From assembly GCA_020086605.1 (NCBI GenBank), contig JACBWW010000016.1, forward strand, positions 992,986 to 1,056,985: 64,000 bases of DNA. Reading direction: 5' to 3'. The notes below the pieces were generated by a model that saw only the letters and a program-made list of their open reading frames with translations, was not told the DNA's origin and ran no database searches. The stretch is from Lanius collurio. Its lineage: Eukaryota; Chordata; Aves; Passeriformes; Laniidae. The position numbers and the translations under genes were made by a program. Positions 24,901 to 37,653 of the stretch are shown piece by piece; the stretch's first letter is position 1; each line of letters starts with the position of its first letter.

Positions 24901-27900
24901 CCCAAAACCCCCAAACTGCTGTGACAAGCTGGGAGTGCAGGGTACAGCTGGTGAGCAGCTCTGTCACAACCCAGGCTGAGATGGTCCCTGCAGGGATTGT
25001 GGCATTGGTTCCTCCCCCCAGGAATGGTGGGCATGGGTGCTCCCACTGCCCTGGGTGCTGCTCTGCAGGTGGTAAGTGGGTATTCCACAGGTTTTATAAA
25101 ATCTCTGACCTTCTGGAAATCTCTGATTTCAGACAGTTTTCATGGACACCAGGATGCTGGAGGTAGAAAACCACTTCGCTCTTAGGCCTTCGGAGGACTT
25201 AGACTCAGTGGAGCAGGAAAGGCATTTCTCTGTCAAAATATTTTCCAGACAAAAAGGGTTGGATTCAGAGAAGATGAAATTCTGTGAATTCATCTCCATT
25301 CCCCAAATTGTTGAACTGGGGAAGAGGGGGAAAAGGAAATGTTTTACTGAGACATTTTCAAAGCAGAATGTTTCTGAGGTTTCCTTTCTTGGCCCAGTCT
25401 TTGGTTTCAGGACCTCCTTCAGTTTCAGTAAAAAAAGAAAATTCTTAAAAAAAATATTTAAAACATCTGTCAAAACAGCAACTTCTCAGTAGAACTGAAA
25501 TCTGCTTTTTCCGAGACTTCATAATTTGCTGAAAATATTTGTGGCAAATTTTCTTCCCAGCTCATTCCCAGTGCTAAATGCCTGTGAACTGGCAGGGCAT
25601 GAGCACACCCTGATTTGCAGAGCTCCTGGGCAGCTTTTCCCAGCACTTATCTGAAGGTGCCTCAATGTGTGAAGAAACTGTGGCAAAAAAAATACCCAAC
25701 CAAAACCCCACAAGCAACAAATTTTCCAGTAAAGGATCACTGGGGTTGCATCACTTGTACTTTCAGACTTTTTAATGGAAATTTATTGATTATAAATAGA
25801 TACGTGATCCTAAGGGAAGGTGGGACTTGTTTCCATCAGCTTGGCTTTCTTAAAAGTTAAAGACTTCATGGAGGTTTTGCTGTCTTGAGTGTTCCTGCCT
25901 ACCCTGGTGCTCATGTTTAAGGGTGATGGGGTGACTTGCTGCTCTCTCCCATGGCAGCAGGAAGCAGATCCCCATGGGGGGTGATATTCAGGGAGGTGGT
26001 TCTGTGAGGATCTTGACATGTGTTACCCACCTAATGCACCCATCATTGGCACTGATTTACACCTCAGCACAACAAGGATGTTTTCTGGCCCACTACCTGT
26101 GGAAGGGCAGATTTCTTTATATCCTCCTGATTTTACTACTGGCTTTCCCATAAACAACATGCCCTGCTACTATTGCCTTATCCTGGGAACACCATCTGGC
26201 TCTTCTGAAGCAGTGGCAGGAAGCAGGAATCCATCTGAGACACAGATCCAGAGCCAGGGTCTCTCCAGGGATCAAGTCTGCCCTCATGTCAGTGGCACTG
26301 GACAAGGGGGCAGATTCTCTGCCATTAAAATTGATTATTTACAGCAACACAGCCACGCTCATCCATGGGAGAGGGGGCTTGGCCACATCTTTTCACAGGC
26401 CTGAACCTCTCCCAGTTTTCATTTAGATGATGCAAAATCCCAGCCCATAGGGGTCCAGGGTCTGGGATTTTTCAAAATAGGACAAGTTGGACCAGAAGAG
26501 CTTGGGAAGACCCCTCCCCTCCAGCTCATTAATGACTGTGTCGAATACTATTAACCCCTTGCATGGCCTGGTATCATTCCCAGTGCCTTTCATCCCACAG
26601 CACCAGGATCGTGTCCACATAGCAGCATCCCTCTGCATCTGGGATTGCATCCTTTGTGTCCACCTATCCAGTCACCCCCAGAGACAGAGCAAAGCAAGGG
26701 TGAGAGATCCCACCTGCCACTGGGTGGGTCTCAGTCCTACAGGCACACACGGGATCTGGGCAGGAGCAATAGGGGACAAAGTGACACAGGTGAGACACTG
26801 CCTCTGCAAGGGATCACCCTGTCGCTGCCCTGTGCCCAAGGGGATGGCACCAAACCTGACCTGCCAGGACATCACCCCCCAGTCCCCTCCCTCTCCAAGG
26901 GATGGAGTTTCAGGCTTTGCAGCCCATCCACCCTTGCCAACTCCCCTCTCCAATGCAGGCGTTCCTAATCACGCATAAATACGGCAGTGGATATAGCCGT
27001 CTGTGTTGCTCCAGAGAGAGCCTTTGATCCTGGATTGAGAGCTCATGTTTCAGGTGTTTGGGCAAATCAAAAGTACAGAATAGAAACTCCAAATTGCCTT
27101 GTAATTTTTAAGAGGCAGATCAGGAAGACACTGCTTGCTGGATGGAGAACAGATGTCTCCCTGCTGGCTTCACCGCTGTCCAGAGCCGGGAAGCAGCATG
27201 GCTCCCCTTTCTATGGGTGCCTGCAAGCAGGGATGGAGTGGGTTTGGTGAACATGTCTCAGAGATTTATGGATCCTGTCTGGGGAGGGGGAAAGTCTTTT
27301 TCTGTCTGTTCAAGCCCCAGCTTTGGTTCAGTGCTAGCCCTGCCATCCTCCTCCTTTTCACCTATGTTCTTTTGGGACTGGAGCCCATTGGCAACACTCC
27401 AGGCCTTTATCCCAGGGGTTTCACCTGAGAATCAAGTCCACCTGGGGAGTAAATCAACTCCCTGTGAAGCAGGTGGGGTTGGCAGCTCAATGGTCCCCAA
27501 GCCAGGCAGCAGGTAGAGGCTGATGGAGCCACCTGAGGGATGCTATAAAAGGGAAGCGGGGAGGGTCTACTCTCTTTTAGCTCCAGCAACAATGAGAGCT
27601 GGAGGAAGAAGGAGTGAGGAGAGTTACAGCCAGCATCACTGGGGAGGGCAGCATATGGCTTATTTCCAGTGTTGTTCTGTGGGCTTTGCCTCTCTGGAAG
27701 GGGAGACCTTGTTTAGAGATGGTCTTGTTTGTAAGCTCCCTCCACCAGCCTGGGAGGATGTAGAAGGGGCACCCCATGGCAGGGGATGTCCTGTGATGCC
27801 TTGAGGGTGCAGGTATGTGAAGTGGGGGTGCACCAATGGAGCTAGCTGGCTGTGTTGGAGGCAGAAAATGTATGGGATGATGTACCTGGACCCCATTACT

Positions 27901-27917
27901 GCTTGGTGATTGCTTCC

Positions 27918-27938
27918 TGTGCCAGCAGTGCTGGCACA
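27918..27938. repeat. 21-base odd-centred perfect palindrome
   Basis: TGTGCCAGCA and TGCTGGCACA are exact reverse complements around a single G. The outer bases (C at 27917, A at 27939) do not pair. Palindromes this long with a spacer of 0 or 1 are expected about 0.1 times in the window. Confidence 0.9.
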
Positions 27939-30900
27939 ACCTGGTGACCAGATGGTGCCCCAGAGCTGAGCCTGCTGAGCCCCCTGGGGTGAGCCTGGGG
28001 CTGGCAGCCAGGCTGGATGCTCCAGGGAGCATGGTGCCTAAATCCCTTGGCTTTGGTGCCTTGGCTGCATCCCCAAACCACTTGAAAGGCACTGGGGCTG
28101 GTGCCTGAGTCAGAGGAGGAGGCAGGCAGGAGCCTGAGGTTAGGGTAGAGCCTGTGAGTCATGGCTGCTGGAGCTGCTGGGGCAGCAGCCAGAGGCCAAG
28201 ATAATTTTTGACAGAAAAGAGCAAAAAACTGCATTTGGCATTTAGAGTAAACCTAACCAGGGCCAGACCAAGAGGCTACTTAGGAGAAGGGACAGTTGGG
28301 TTTTCCACTGAAAGCTGGTGGCCAAGGGAGGTCTTGCTACCTAGACAGTCCTGAGCTGCCTTGATGTTGGTGTGGCAAAGGGCTTCCTTGGGCAGGTGGA
28401 TGCATGGGACCTTCTGCATCCATGGGGCTAGCCCTTTACCAGGCAGAGTAAGCCAATGTCCTATAGAGAAATGGGATGTGGGGGAAGGTTTTCTAGCAGT
28501 AATGGTTATTTTCTTCCCTTTGCTTGAGACTATTGGCTGTGTAATTCCCCAAGACGTGAGATGCACTGAATAACCCAGCACAGAGTAAAGGTGCCTGAAA
28601 GCAGGGACTGGCCTTCCTGATGCTGTGGAGGGGAGTGGAGGTGGTGCAGGGCCAAGCAGTGAACAAGGGTGTTCTGTGCTGGGCTTGGGTTGTGGATGGC
28701 ATGAAGGCAGAAGCGAGGCCCTGGAAATCGTGTTTGCTCTGGTAGAGCTGGTGGCCATCAACACTGGGGTCCTTGGATGGCTTTTAAGGAGGTGTTGGGA
28801 AGCCAGTGTTGGAGGGTTGGTCTCAGAATATCCCTGATTGTATCAAGAAGGTTTCAGGGAAATTCCTAGGCTAGGCTGGAGAGGAGCACCATCAGCCTTG
28901 TCCCCTGTGTGTCACCCACTGCTTGGGGTCTTGGGGAGCTTGGGTCCATCTTTCCTGACAGGCACAGTCCTTTTCATCACCCCTCTGCCTACCACCCTGC
29001 AGCCCCCCAGCCAAGAGAAGTGTTGTGCTGTCTGCAACCTCCAGAGCATGGGATGGATCTGCTCGTGCTTTGGCCTTCAGCATCTGAGATTTATGCTCCA
29101 GGCAGGGGGTCTGTCACCGAAAGCACAGCTTGGCCACAGTCCTTTGGCTGGGAGCACACTGAGTGTCTCATGCCATGTCTGACCTCAAGCTGGTAGGTGC
29201 CAGCTCCAGCACTGTGTTTGAGACTTCAGTGCTGTGTTCCCCTAAATCCTCTCAAGAGTGGGGAGGGGGTTGTGGGATGTGATGGGGCAGCTGCTGTCAA
29301 TTAGTACTCTCTGCTAGATTGCTTCTGAGCCCACTCCCTCCCCCTCTCCAAAAAGCAAGCTGCAAACCCCTCTGAGTTTATGATCTGTGAGTTCATGCAG
29401 CCTCCATTAATTTTATGAGTAGATTTTCCTATATCTCCTCTCATGTATCAGCCCCGGGAGCAGAAGGTGGTGGTGGCAGGGGAGTGAGACGTAACCTGCT
29501 CTGACACACATCGCCGCTGGGAGGGACGGTGTGTGAGCGCCCAGCCCCGGGGTGAGCATCTCCCCTGCCTCTGCCAGTCTTCCCACCTTTTCCCACAGCT
29601 CCAGGGATGCTTTGGGCCTATTCATGCAGAAAGCAACACTTTTGAAGTTCCTGTGGAGGAAGAACAGCTTACTGCCTGAGGAACAAGGGAAGGGGCCCTT
29701 GGATGCTGTTGGGTGAGGGACTATAGGAAACTCCATCCCTGATCCAGTCAGCATAAGGAATGGGAAAACACCATAAATCACTCAGGAAAGCAATACAGTT
29801 GGGAACCCAAAAGGCTCCAAGTTCCAGAGCATGGATTGCACCATCAGCTGGGCCAGCTTTTGCTCAGCTAAAGGGGTGTGACTTGTGCATGCTGTGTCTG
29901 TGTGTCTTTAGAAAGACTGAGATATTGTGGGAAGCTGGGGTGATGTACTGAGTCCAGAGTGTCTGCTGGAGGTATTGAACTGGGGATTTGCCATGGAAGC
30001 CAAATGGGTGGTACAGACTGGTTTACATTCCTCAGAAAACCTTGAGACCCTTCCCCAGAGAGTAACAAGAAGGGGCTGGGAAAATGCCCCTTTTCTGCTT
30101 TAATTTGCCCAGTGGGGGCAGGGTAGGTGCCTCTGGCATTCAGGGAGGGTTATCCCCAGGGCCCCTGGGGGCAATGGGCTTTTGGGGTAGAATGATGAGG
30201 GATGTAAACCATCAGAGCTCCCTATAAATTTGTGAGGTAATTGGCAGCATTGCACTTGTGATGAAATCCAAGAAGGAGCTAAGCCCTCAAACAGGGGAGA
30301 GCTTTGGGAGGAGGGTGCAAGGGAGCCTGATGGAAACCCTGGTTGTATTTCAGGCTTGGGTTCTCTTTTGCTTTCCCCTGAGGACCAGCTGCTTGTATGG
30401 GTCCAGCCCAGGTGGGACTTGTCCCCCATCCTGGGGAGTTGCATCTGGGGTCGCAGGTGTGTGGGGACCCCTGATGTGGATCCTATGTCCTGAGAATTGC
30501 CAAAAAGTCCTTGTCTGAAGCTTTGATTTCTCAAATCACTCCATGTCTGAGCAGGTTAATCCATCAGTAAACGCTGTTTAAAGTTTTAGAGCAGTAATTT
30601 GTGCTGGCTGAGTTGTTCCAAGAGGAAACCATGGGGCTGCCAGGAGCCTGGGGTGGGCTGGGGCAGGTTATGGGGTTGCAGCCCCACAGCTGGGAGAAGG
30701 TGCTTGGCTTTGCTCTGTGGTCTTTGCCCAGGCCAGCTCTAAGGTGGTGCAGAGTCCTCTCCGTGCTTGCTGGAGTCATTCCAAAATCTGACTATTTTTG
30801 TTCATCTTGCCAGTGCTTTGTGTCTGCTTCCCAGTTGGCAACACTTGGGAATTTTTTTTCAACTTTCTGTTGAAAGACTTTGGGAATTTTTTTTCCCCCC

Positions 30901-31129
30901 CAGGATCAATTTTGCAGTGGAAAAAGCCCATTTTTCAGCTACCTCTCCACATGGCCTCTGACAGAGCACCCTCTCCCAAACCAACAGTAACCAGACCACA
31001 AAAATTGTTCTCAAAGAAGCAATTAAAAGGGAAGAAAAGGGCACCAACCAAGATCTTTTTCCTTCTATATTCTGAGAAAGCATGTGAATTTCCCTGCTTC
31101 CAATTCTTCCCAGAACATCGTAGTAATGT

Positions 31130-31420
31130 TACAAATTTAGTCATAAAGCTGCGGTTGAATTATAGTTATCATTGTAAAACAATAATAACTATGCAGATCC
31201 TTATTATGGTGCATTAAGTTACAATGACAGTAAATCTGTCACAATAACCATGGCAACTCTCTTAGGCACGCAGCAGGGCTCCGTGATGTTATTGATAAAA
31301 TCTGCTGAACTCTGCTGTCTTACCCTCCGCAGAGCTGCGGGGCCGGTTTATTGGGGCCGGTGATTAAGTGATGCAAACCATCTCTCTCTCCCCTGGCACT
31401 CATTTGTTCTCCTCGTTTGC
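31130..31420. promoter_or_regulatory. candidate conserved enhancer-like element
   Basis: The block joins an AT-rich half to a half with retained CpGs (CTCCGTGATG, CCTCCGCAGAGCTGCGGGGCCGG). The AT-rich part contains a near-perfect inverted repeat at 31162-31192 (ATAGTTAT, one mismatch, ATTGT, loop AAA, then the complements) that pairs two SOX-like ACAAT cores. At 31225-31241, TGACAG and CTGTCA face each other across five bases; TGACAG is the MEIS/TALE homeodomain core. No coding frame spans it. A distal enhancer, perhaps of the developmental gene PRRX1 that neighbours GORAB in other vertebrates, is an inference. Confidence 0.35.
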
Positions 31421-33689
31421 CTGGAGCCCTGAGGATGAGGCATTAAATGCTCTGTCATGGGGCACGGGGGAGCAGTGATAATGGGGGACCCCAGTGAGAC
31501 TTGCGTTTGTAGGATGGGTCAGGCTGAAAGGAATGGGACGTGGGAAAGGGTGGGTTTGGCTTGCTGAGTGCTTTTTTTGGGGATGGCTGGTGTTTGGCTG
31601 GTCTGCATGTGATTTCTGGGATCTTGGCTTTGGGTGGGCTCTGGGCCAGCTGCTCCCACGGGTGGTTTTGTTGGGTAATTGGTGCCTGTACCTGAAAGCA
31701 GAAGGTGGTAAGCAGGGGTGTGCCCCCCAAACCAACACTTCATGTGGAAGATGCTGAGCCCTCCCTCGGGCTGGAGAGGATTAATGGCACTGGGCTGCCT
31801 GAGCCAAAGCTGGGAGTGTGCTGGAGGCAGGTCAGTGGATGGGCTGACTCAGGCTGTGGTCAGGCTTGAGCACCCAGCACAGAGACTCTCATCGTGTGGC
31901 TGCTGCTCTGACATGTTTTATGGCCTTGTGTCATCTTACTCCTGGTCCTGTCCAGCCCCACTGCTGCCAGAATAACCCACAAGAAAGGCTGTTCTCATTA
32001 ATTTCCCTGACTTGTTTTGGGGCAAGGGAAGATCACACTTTTCTCAATGCCTCTGGGAGCCAAACCACAGCAGCTCCTTCCTAGTTTCCATCGACCTCAT
32101 GCGTGTGCAATCTCACACAAATGCATAGGGGCAATGCCAGGCAGGGGCACCAGTTTGCCCAGGCAGGGATGTGTGTGGAGGCATCAGCAGCTCTTGGTCC
32201 CATCTCTCTGAGCTGTGTCAGCTTGGAGGACTCACCTGCAGTCTCTCCCTCTCTGTTCCATGACAAAGTGAGGCCATTTCATCCTAGAGCAGGCTTTGGG
32301 TTTGTTAACCCAGTGCCCCAAGGACTGTGTGGACTGCTGCTCCTTGAGGCTTATTTCAGATGAGCACAGCACAGGCTGCAGTTGGCAGAGATGAGGGAGC
32401 CAGACGGCTTCTGGGGTGCTGGGGACTGCCTTGATGTAGGGCAGGGGGCTCCTGAGCCCAGCTCAGCTGTATTAACCAGTGGAGAAAGCCACATGCCTGG
32501 GCTAGGCTCTGCTGGAGCTGGTGACAGGCTCAGGGACGTATTGGCATGTGCTGGCTGCTGTGCCCATGGGTGACATGAGCTGCCTGAGACTGAGAATCCA
32601 CGGGTGAGGGCACACTGGGGAAAAGCCACTCTACTTGCTGGGTTGGTTCTTGTTTTTTCACCCCCTCCTCTTCCCTGTCAGGGCTGCCGAAAATGGGCAT
32701 GTTTGTCCTTTTGTCATTTTTCCATTGTGAGGTTTCATGCTGGTTTAGGAAAATAGGCTAATAATTTATCGCTCTAATAGGATTTTTCTGGCCAAAGAAA
32801 AGCCCATTAAAGTCTTGCTAAGTATAGGAACCCCAGTTTTATTGTGAGTGTTTATATTTTCTAATTACTTGCAGATGATGCCAGTGTGTAGCTGGATATT
32901 GGACTGTAAGTGCTGGCTGCTTTCTGTGCCATTGGTTTACTGGCTACTCCATGCAAGTCTGCCATGTCAGAGAGTCAGAGTTTATTTGGGAAGGAGGGAA
33001 GATGCTGGGAGGTGTCTTACCTGTGCAATAATCCTGCAGGATGTCTTTGATGTTTGCTGTACTCCCCCCACCCTCTTTGCACCAGGATGGGAGAGCCTAG
33101 GATCTGCTGCTCTCTGGGCACAGCTGGCATAGGTCAGTGAAGTTGCAGTGAAGTGAGGCAGCCTCAGATCTTGCCAGGAAGACAGCTGGCCCTTCTGAGG
33201 GATGCTTATTCTCTAAAATATAGCATTAAAAAAAAAATCCTTGAGAAAAATATTTGCAGATAGTTCTGCTGGGGCATTTTCAGTGCTATTTTATTTAAAT
33301 ACTACTTTGGGTGAAATGTGTCTCGGTATAACACAGCTTTCTTCATCCTTGGGAAATTTCCCAGCCCCATGGGAAATCCATCTCAGTCCCTCTATGTATC
33401 AGCTTTCAGAATGAAGGGAATATCTGGGCTGTTGTCATCCCAGCATTGTGTCTGCCTTTGCTCATGCAGGTGAGTGGATTCAAGAGGCTTGTGTAAGGTC
33501 AAGCAGAGGGAAGGGCTGGCACAGGATGGTCCAGAAGGATGGAGATAGAGTCCTATTGCTCCTGACCTGCAGCCAGTGCCCATATTCCCCTCTGAACCTC
33601 ATTGTGTTTTGCTCCTAAAGACCCTCTGCAAATCTTCCTTTTGACTGCTGGGATCTGTTCAATTCTGTGTAAGGATCTGTGGACAGACT

Positions 33690-33870
33690 TTGTTTGTTGC
33701 TGATTGGAAACTTATCAGTATAATTACGCAAGCATATGTTTTATAAGTTGCATCTTAGCACTGTTAAACATCAATCTGGTATTTACTGTGAGTTATATTA
33801 ACTGTTAGTGATGACTATTACACAAATGCTGACATAATTATTGAACGAGAGCCATTTTAAATTGCAGGCT
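33690..33870. promoter_or_regulatory. AT-rich candidate conserved non-coding element
   Basis: A stretch dense in homeodomain-like cores (TAATTACGCAAG, TTAACTGTTAG, CATAATTATTGAAC) without poly-A or simple-repeat character. ATTACGCAA is close to a C/EBP or HLF/PAR-bZIP half-site. No open frame of interest. Called on texture only. Confidence 0.25.
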
Positions 33871-34137
33871 CCCTATATGTGCCACTGTGCAATACTTCTC
33901 TGTATTACTGAACTGAGAAAAGGGACTTCAAGTATCCAGACACCTTGATGTATTTATGTGGCTAAAGGCATGATAGATTTCATATGTTGCAAAATCTGAG
34001 CTTTCATTTAAAAATAATAACTGGGCTCTCTGGGTTGCCAGCCCTGCTCAGTGCATTTATTCCCCCTTACCTTGATCAACAGGAAATTCCCAATGGCCAA
34101 CACACCTTTCACGTACTCTGAACTTTATTTTGTGGGG

Positions 34138-34161
34138 TTTTTTTTGTTTTTTTTTTTTTGT
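34138..34161 (+). repeat. T-rich tract
   Basis: Two runs of T separated by a single G, followed by another G and TTTT. Low-complexity sequence with no recognisable retroposon attached. Confidence 0.8.
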
Positions 34162-37100
34162 TTTGCCCAAGTCTGCAGACACTGTTTCAAGGGCTTGCAG
34201 TTGTCAAGTCAGCTTTCTAGTGCAAGGGCACAGAGAGATGTGCCATGGACAGAGGGGACATTGCCACGGAGCGTGATGGCCTCATTCTGCCATCACCATG
34301 GAACTGTTGTAAGGTTGGGATCATCCTTGACGTAAAATCAAGGACATGGGGTTGCTGTGTCACCTTCTCTGTATTGGTAGCCTTGGAGCAACTTCAATGA
34401 GATCCTACTTTCCATTGGATCTGATGGGTAGGGGGGACAGGGAAGCTGGAAAGTTTTGGTATGTCAGGAGAGCAGACATTTGGGAGCTTGTTAAATTGGG
34501 GCAGGGCGGAAGAATATTGATTTTATTAAAAGGAGCTCTAAAGGACTCAGGATGCAATAAAAGCTCCATTTCCAGCTGAGTAGATTGGGTTACACTTTGG
34601 ATTGTGGAGTTTAGGGGAAATAATGTTGTGCCTCTCATTTGTGTGTGTGTGCAGAGATGGGGCATGACCTTCTCCTGGGCTCAGGAGGCCTTGGAGGGAG
34701 AGGAGATCTGGGGGTTGGAGCTGGTCTCAGGATCTCTTCTGCTCCATTTGCATGCAGGATGGCACAGTGCAGTCTCTAGTGGCTGCTTATCAAGGAATGT
34801 GCCTTTGATGATACAGGACACCTGGGAGCACTAAATTGTGGAGGTGCCTTCCCCTGAAATCCCGGGGGGAGGGACCCTGCAGGGTACAGGTCTATCCCTG
34901 TCCCCATGTCACGAGTGCCCCATGTTCCTGATCGGGTGGTGTGTGTGCCTGGGGCCGGGGAAGGGAGCAGCGTCTCATGACAGAGTCGGCTTGGGAACTC
35001 CAGCCATGGCGGCTGGAGCAATAAAATAATCCCTGAACATCTACAGAAATATTGCTTCATCTTTCCTTTCAAGTTCATTGCTGTCTTATACATATTGTAA
35101 GGATTCCCCTCACTACAACACTAAATAATGACTTATAATGGACCAGATAAAAATACAGACTCATTTTGTTCTGGCTGTGGCTCATGAGTGGAATTTCTCC
35201 ATCTCTCCAGCTCTCTGAAGGGGCTGGGAATCCTTTGCTGTCTTAGCAGTGTGAAGCCTTGGGCTGCAGGATGGGAAATGAGGAGGGGACTCAGGTCTTG
35301 TATTCTGGTGCTGTGAAACCTTGAATCTCTGTTTTGAAAAACTTTCTCCCTTAGTGATTCTCTGAAGGGGGAAGATGGATCTTGAGGAAGTCTCCTGAAC
35401 TCTGTGCTGAAGTTGTTCATCAGGGACCTGTGATGGGACAGCCATTGCAGGTACCTCAGCTGTGGCTATGGCAGCTGTGTGGGGCTGCTCTGCTGGGAAG
35501 CTTGGGAATGCTGCTTTTTCCCATGGTTTTTCTGCTTGTGGGATAAAGCAGATGACTGAGACAAGCACCATCCAATATGGCACGTTGACCACAAGTGATG
35601 TGGAGGGTAAGGCTTTGCTAGTCACATGCACACCTTCCCTGTGGGTCTGGCTTCTTCAGGTGGCCAGGAAACTGGCTTTGAGTGTCCTTGGTCACCCAGA
35701 GGGAAAAGGGCTGCATGGAGAGGCAGCTCAGGGCAGGGAGGGGGTAATGGAGCAGCCCTTGCTACCATGGGAAGGCATTGCTTCTTCATATGGCTTGGGG
35801 AACCCTCTCAGACCAATTGAACCACAAAGGGGAAAGGTCCAGCACAGCAGTGTCCTTGCAATGTCCTTACTGCATCCAGCTCCTGCTACCCCTAAGGCAT
35901 CTCTAAAATGCATTAAAAGCACAGCTTGTTTTGTGCCTGCTAGTGCTGTAAAGTCATAGTTCACTGTGCTCGTTGTATTCTGGTCTGCTTTCCCAGGAAG
36001 GTGAGTACTGCAAATGTCTCTCTTGCCTGTTTTTCCCTTTTCCACCCAATAACTCACTTCCAGATTTGACTAACCCAGCAGCAAGGCAGAGGTTTTTCAG
36101 ATTTGTGGGGAACAGGAGCTGATGAGCACAGTTATGCTGGGGATGTCCCCAGTGAGGACAGGCTGGTGTGAGAGCTCAGCATCCCCAGGCCCAGGAGCCT
36201 GTGCCTTCATCTGATTGTGGTTTCAATTCCTGGGTGCTGCTGGGGCAGGGAAGGGATTCTGGGCTGCTCTGCCTTCTGCAAAGCACAGTCTGGGGTATCC
36301 CCATAAGCATGGGCAGGTTCTGTTTGCTCTCAAGGAAGAAATAAAGTTGGTGGATCAAGGGACTTTACTGCTTTTAAGGAAAAGCTGCTTCCCTGCCTGC
36401 ACCTTCCTCTCTGGAGAAGCATTAAGGTGCAGAGCTGCAGGGGAACAGGACCTGCTGGCTGGGCTGCAGCATTGGGCGTTGCCTGCCAGCCCCAAAGGCT
36501 TGCTGATTTAATATTTTTTATGTCTAATAGGAGCAAAGAAAGGCAAATAGTCCATGAGGAGTCCCACAACATAAACTATTGGAATAACAGATGGAAATAT
36601 AATATTTTTTGAAACATTCTTGCTGCAGAGCCGCCTCTTTGAAGTGTGTTTGAGCAGAACACACTGTGCCAAGAACAGGGGGGAAAGTTATTTGTGTCAG
36701 CAGAGCTGGGAGTTCGGGTATCTCAGATGCTGCAGAGCCCGAGCTCACTGGACCACTCACCCTTGCCAGGGAGGGGATGAGGGTCTGGCAGGACCTGTCC
36801 ACTGCAGACAAATCCAGCAGCTGTGCTCAGATGACATGGTGAATATGGGGTTTTCCAGAGCTGTTACTGTCCGAGAGTGGTGCTAATGTCCTGTATTCAC
36901 TCACAGCACTGCCTGACTACGTTTGCACTTAGACTTTTTCTCCCAGATGATGAATGATTTTGGGGAAGGGAGGAGGATTAAAGGTTTATGGGATTTTGTC
37001 TCCAAAAAGTGGAAGAGTACAGTTTTTCCTTCCACCTGATTCTCTTGTTCTCTGAATGAAAAGTTCCATATTCAGTCAATTTAGGGGAAGTTCCAGAAGG

Positions 37101-37603
37101 GAATGTGGCACCCCAGGGCTCTGCCTGGGGATGTGGCATTAAAGAGGAAGCTGTGAGAAAGAGGTGAAGGAAATATTGATGGAGGCAGGTGGCAAGCATC
37201 CAGCACCTCTAACGGAATGGACAGAAAGCTCTTCAACCCCATTGCCCAGTTCCCACCAGGGTGGCTCTGCAGGCCTGGGGGACACCCAGCACCAAGCCAG
37301 GCTCAGAGCAGGGGAGCCCACCTTCACTGGGCACCAAGGGCGCAGCTGGGTGGGTACAGTTAGCAGGGAGAGGTTTAGGTTTGAAGAAGCTCCCTTCAAA
37401 GCATGCAAGAAGGATAAGACAAGGTTAGGCAGAGTGACAAGGCTCTCAGCTCTGCTTAAGGGGCCCCTTTGGGTGAATAAACACTGCTTTGATCTGCAGA
37501 AGCTTTTCTTGAGCTGTGGAGGAAGGTGGCTCTTGGTGCCGGGCTGGCAGGTTTTTGCTCCTGAGATGCTGGTGGAGGGCTGCAGCACACCTGGGTGGTG
37601 CTG

Positions 37604-37653
37604 ACCTCAAAGTAGGTGTCCTGCAAAGACCTCGAAGCAGGTGTCCTATGAAC
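37604..37653 (+). repeat. 25-bp tandem duplication
   Basis: Two adjacent 25-base units, the first starting ACCTCAAAGTAGGTGTCCTG and the second ACCTCGAAGCAGGTGTCCTA, differ at only a few positions. This is a small local duplication. Confidence 0.85.

Larger units (their letters stand above)
18991..31129. other. intergenic stretch, no gene seen
   Basis: Unique sequence alternating between GC-rich low-stop segments, which give long chance frames such as 208 codons at 20740-21366, and AT-rich segments. CpG-bearing short blocks occur at 21825-21965 and near 24640-24850. A TATA-like CTATAAAAGG lies at about 27542-27551, 40 bases before an ATG, but the frame after it shows no protein character. I recognised no exon or repeat family. 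Confidence 0.5.

Noticed and set aside
27541..27804. TATA-like box followed by a 72-codon frame
   Set aside because: CTATAAAAGG plus a nearby ATG occurs by chance at this scale, and the peptide has no protein character or homologous feel.
30154..30170. CCCCAGGG C CCCTGGGG odd palindrome
   Set aside because: Eight-base arms in GC-rich sequence are common by chance.
33350..33363. TGGGAAATTTCCCA as an NF-kB site
   Set aside because: The half-site spacing is longer than the 10-base consensus, and a single 14-base palindrome is not significant.
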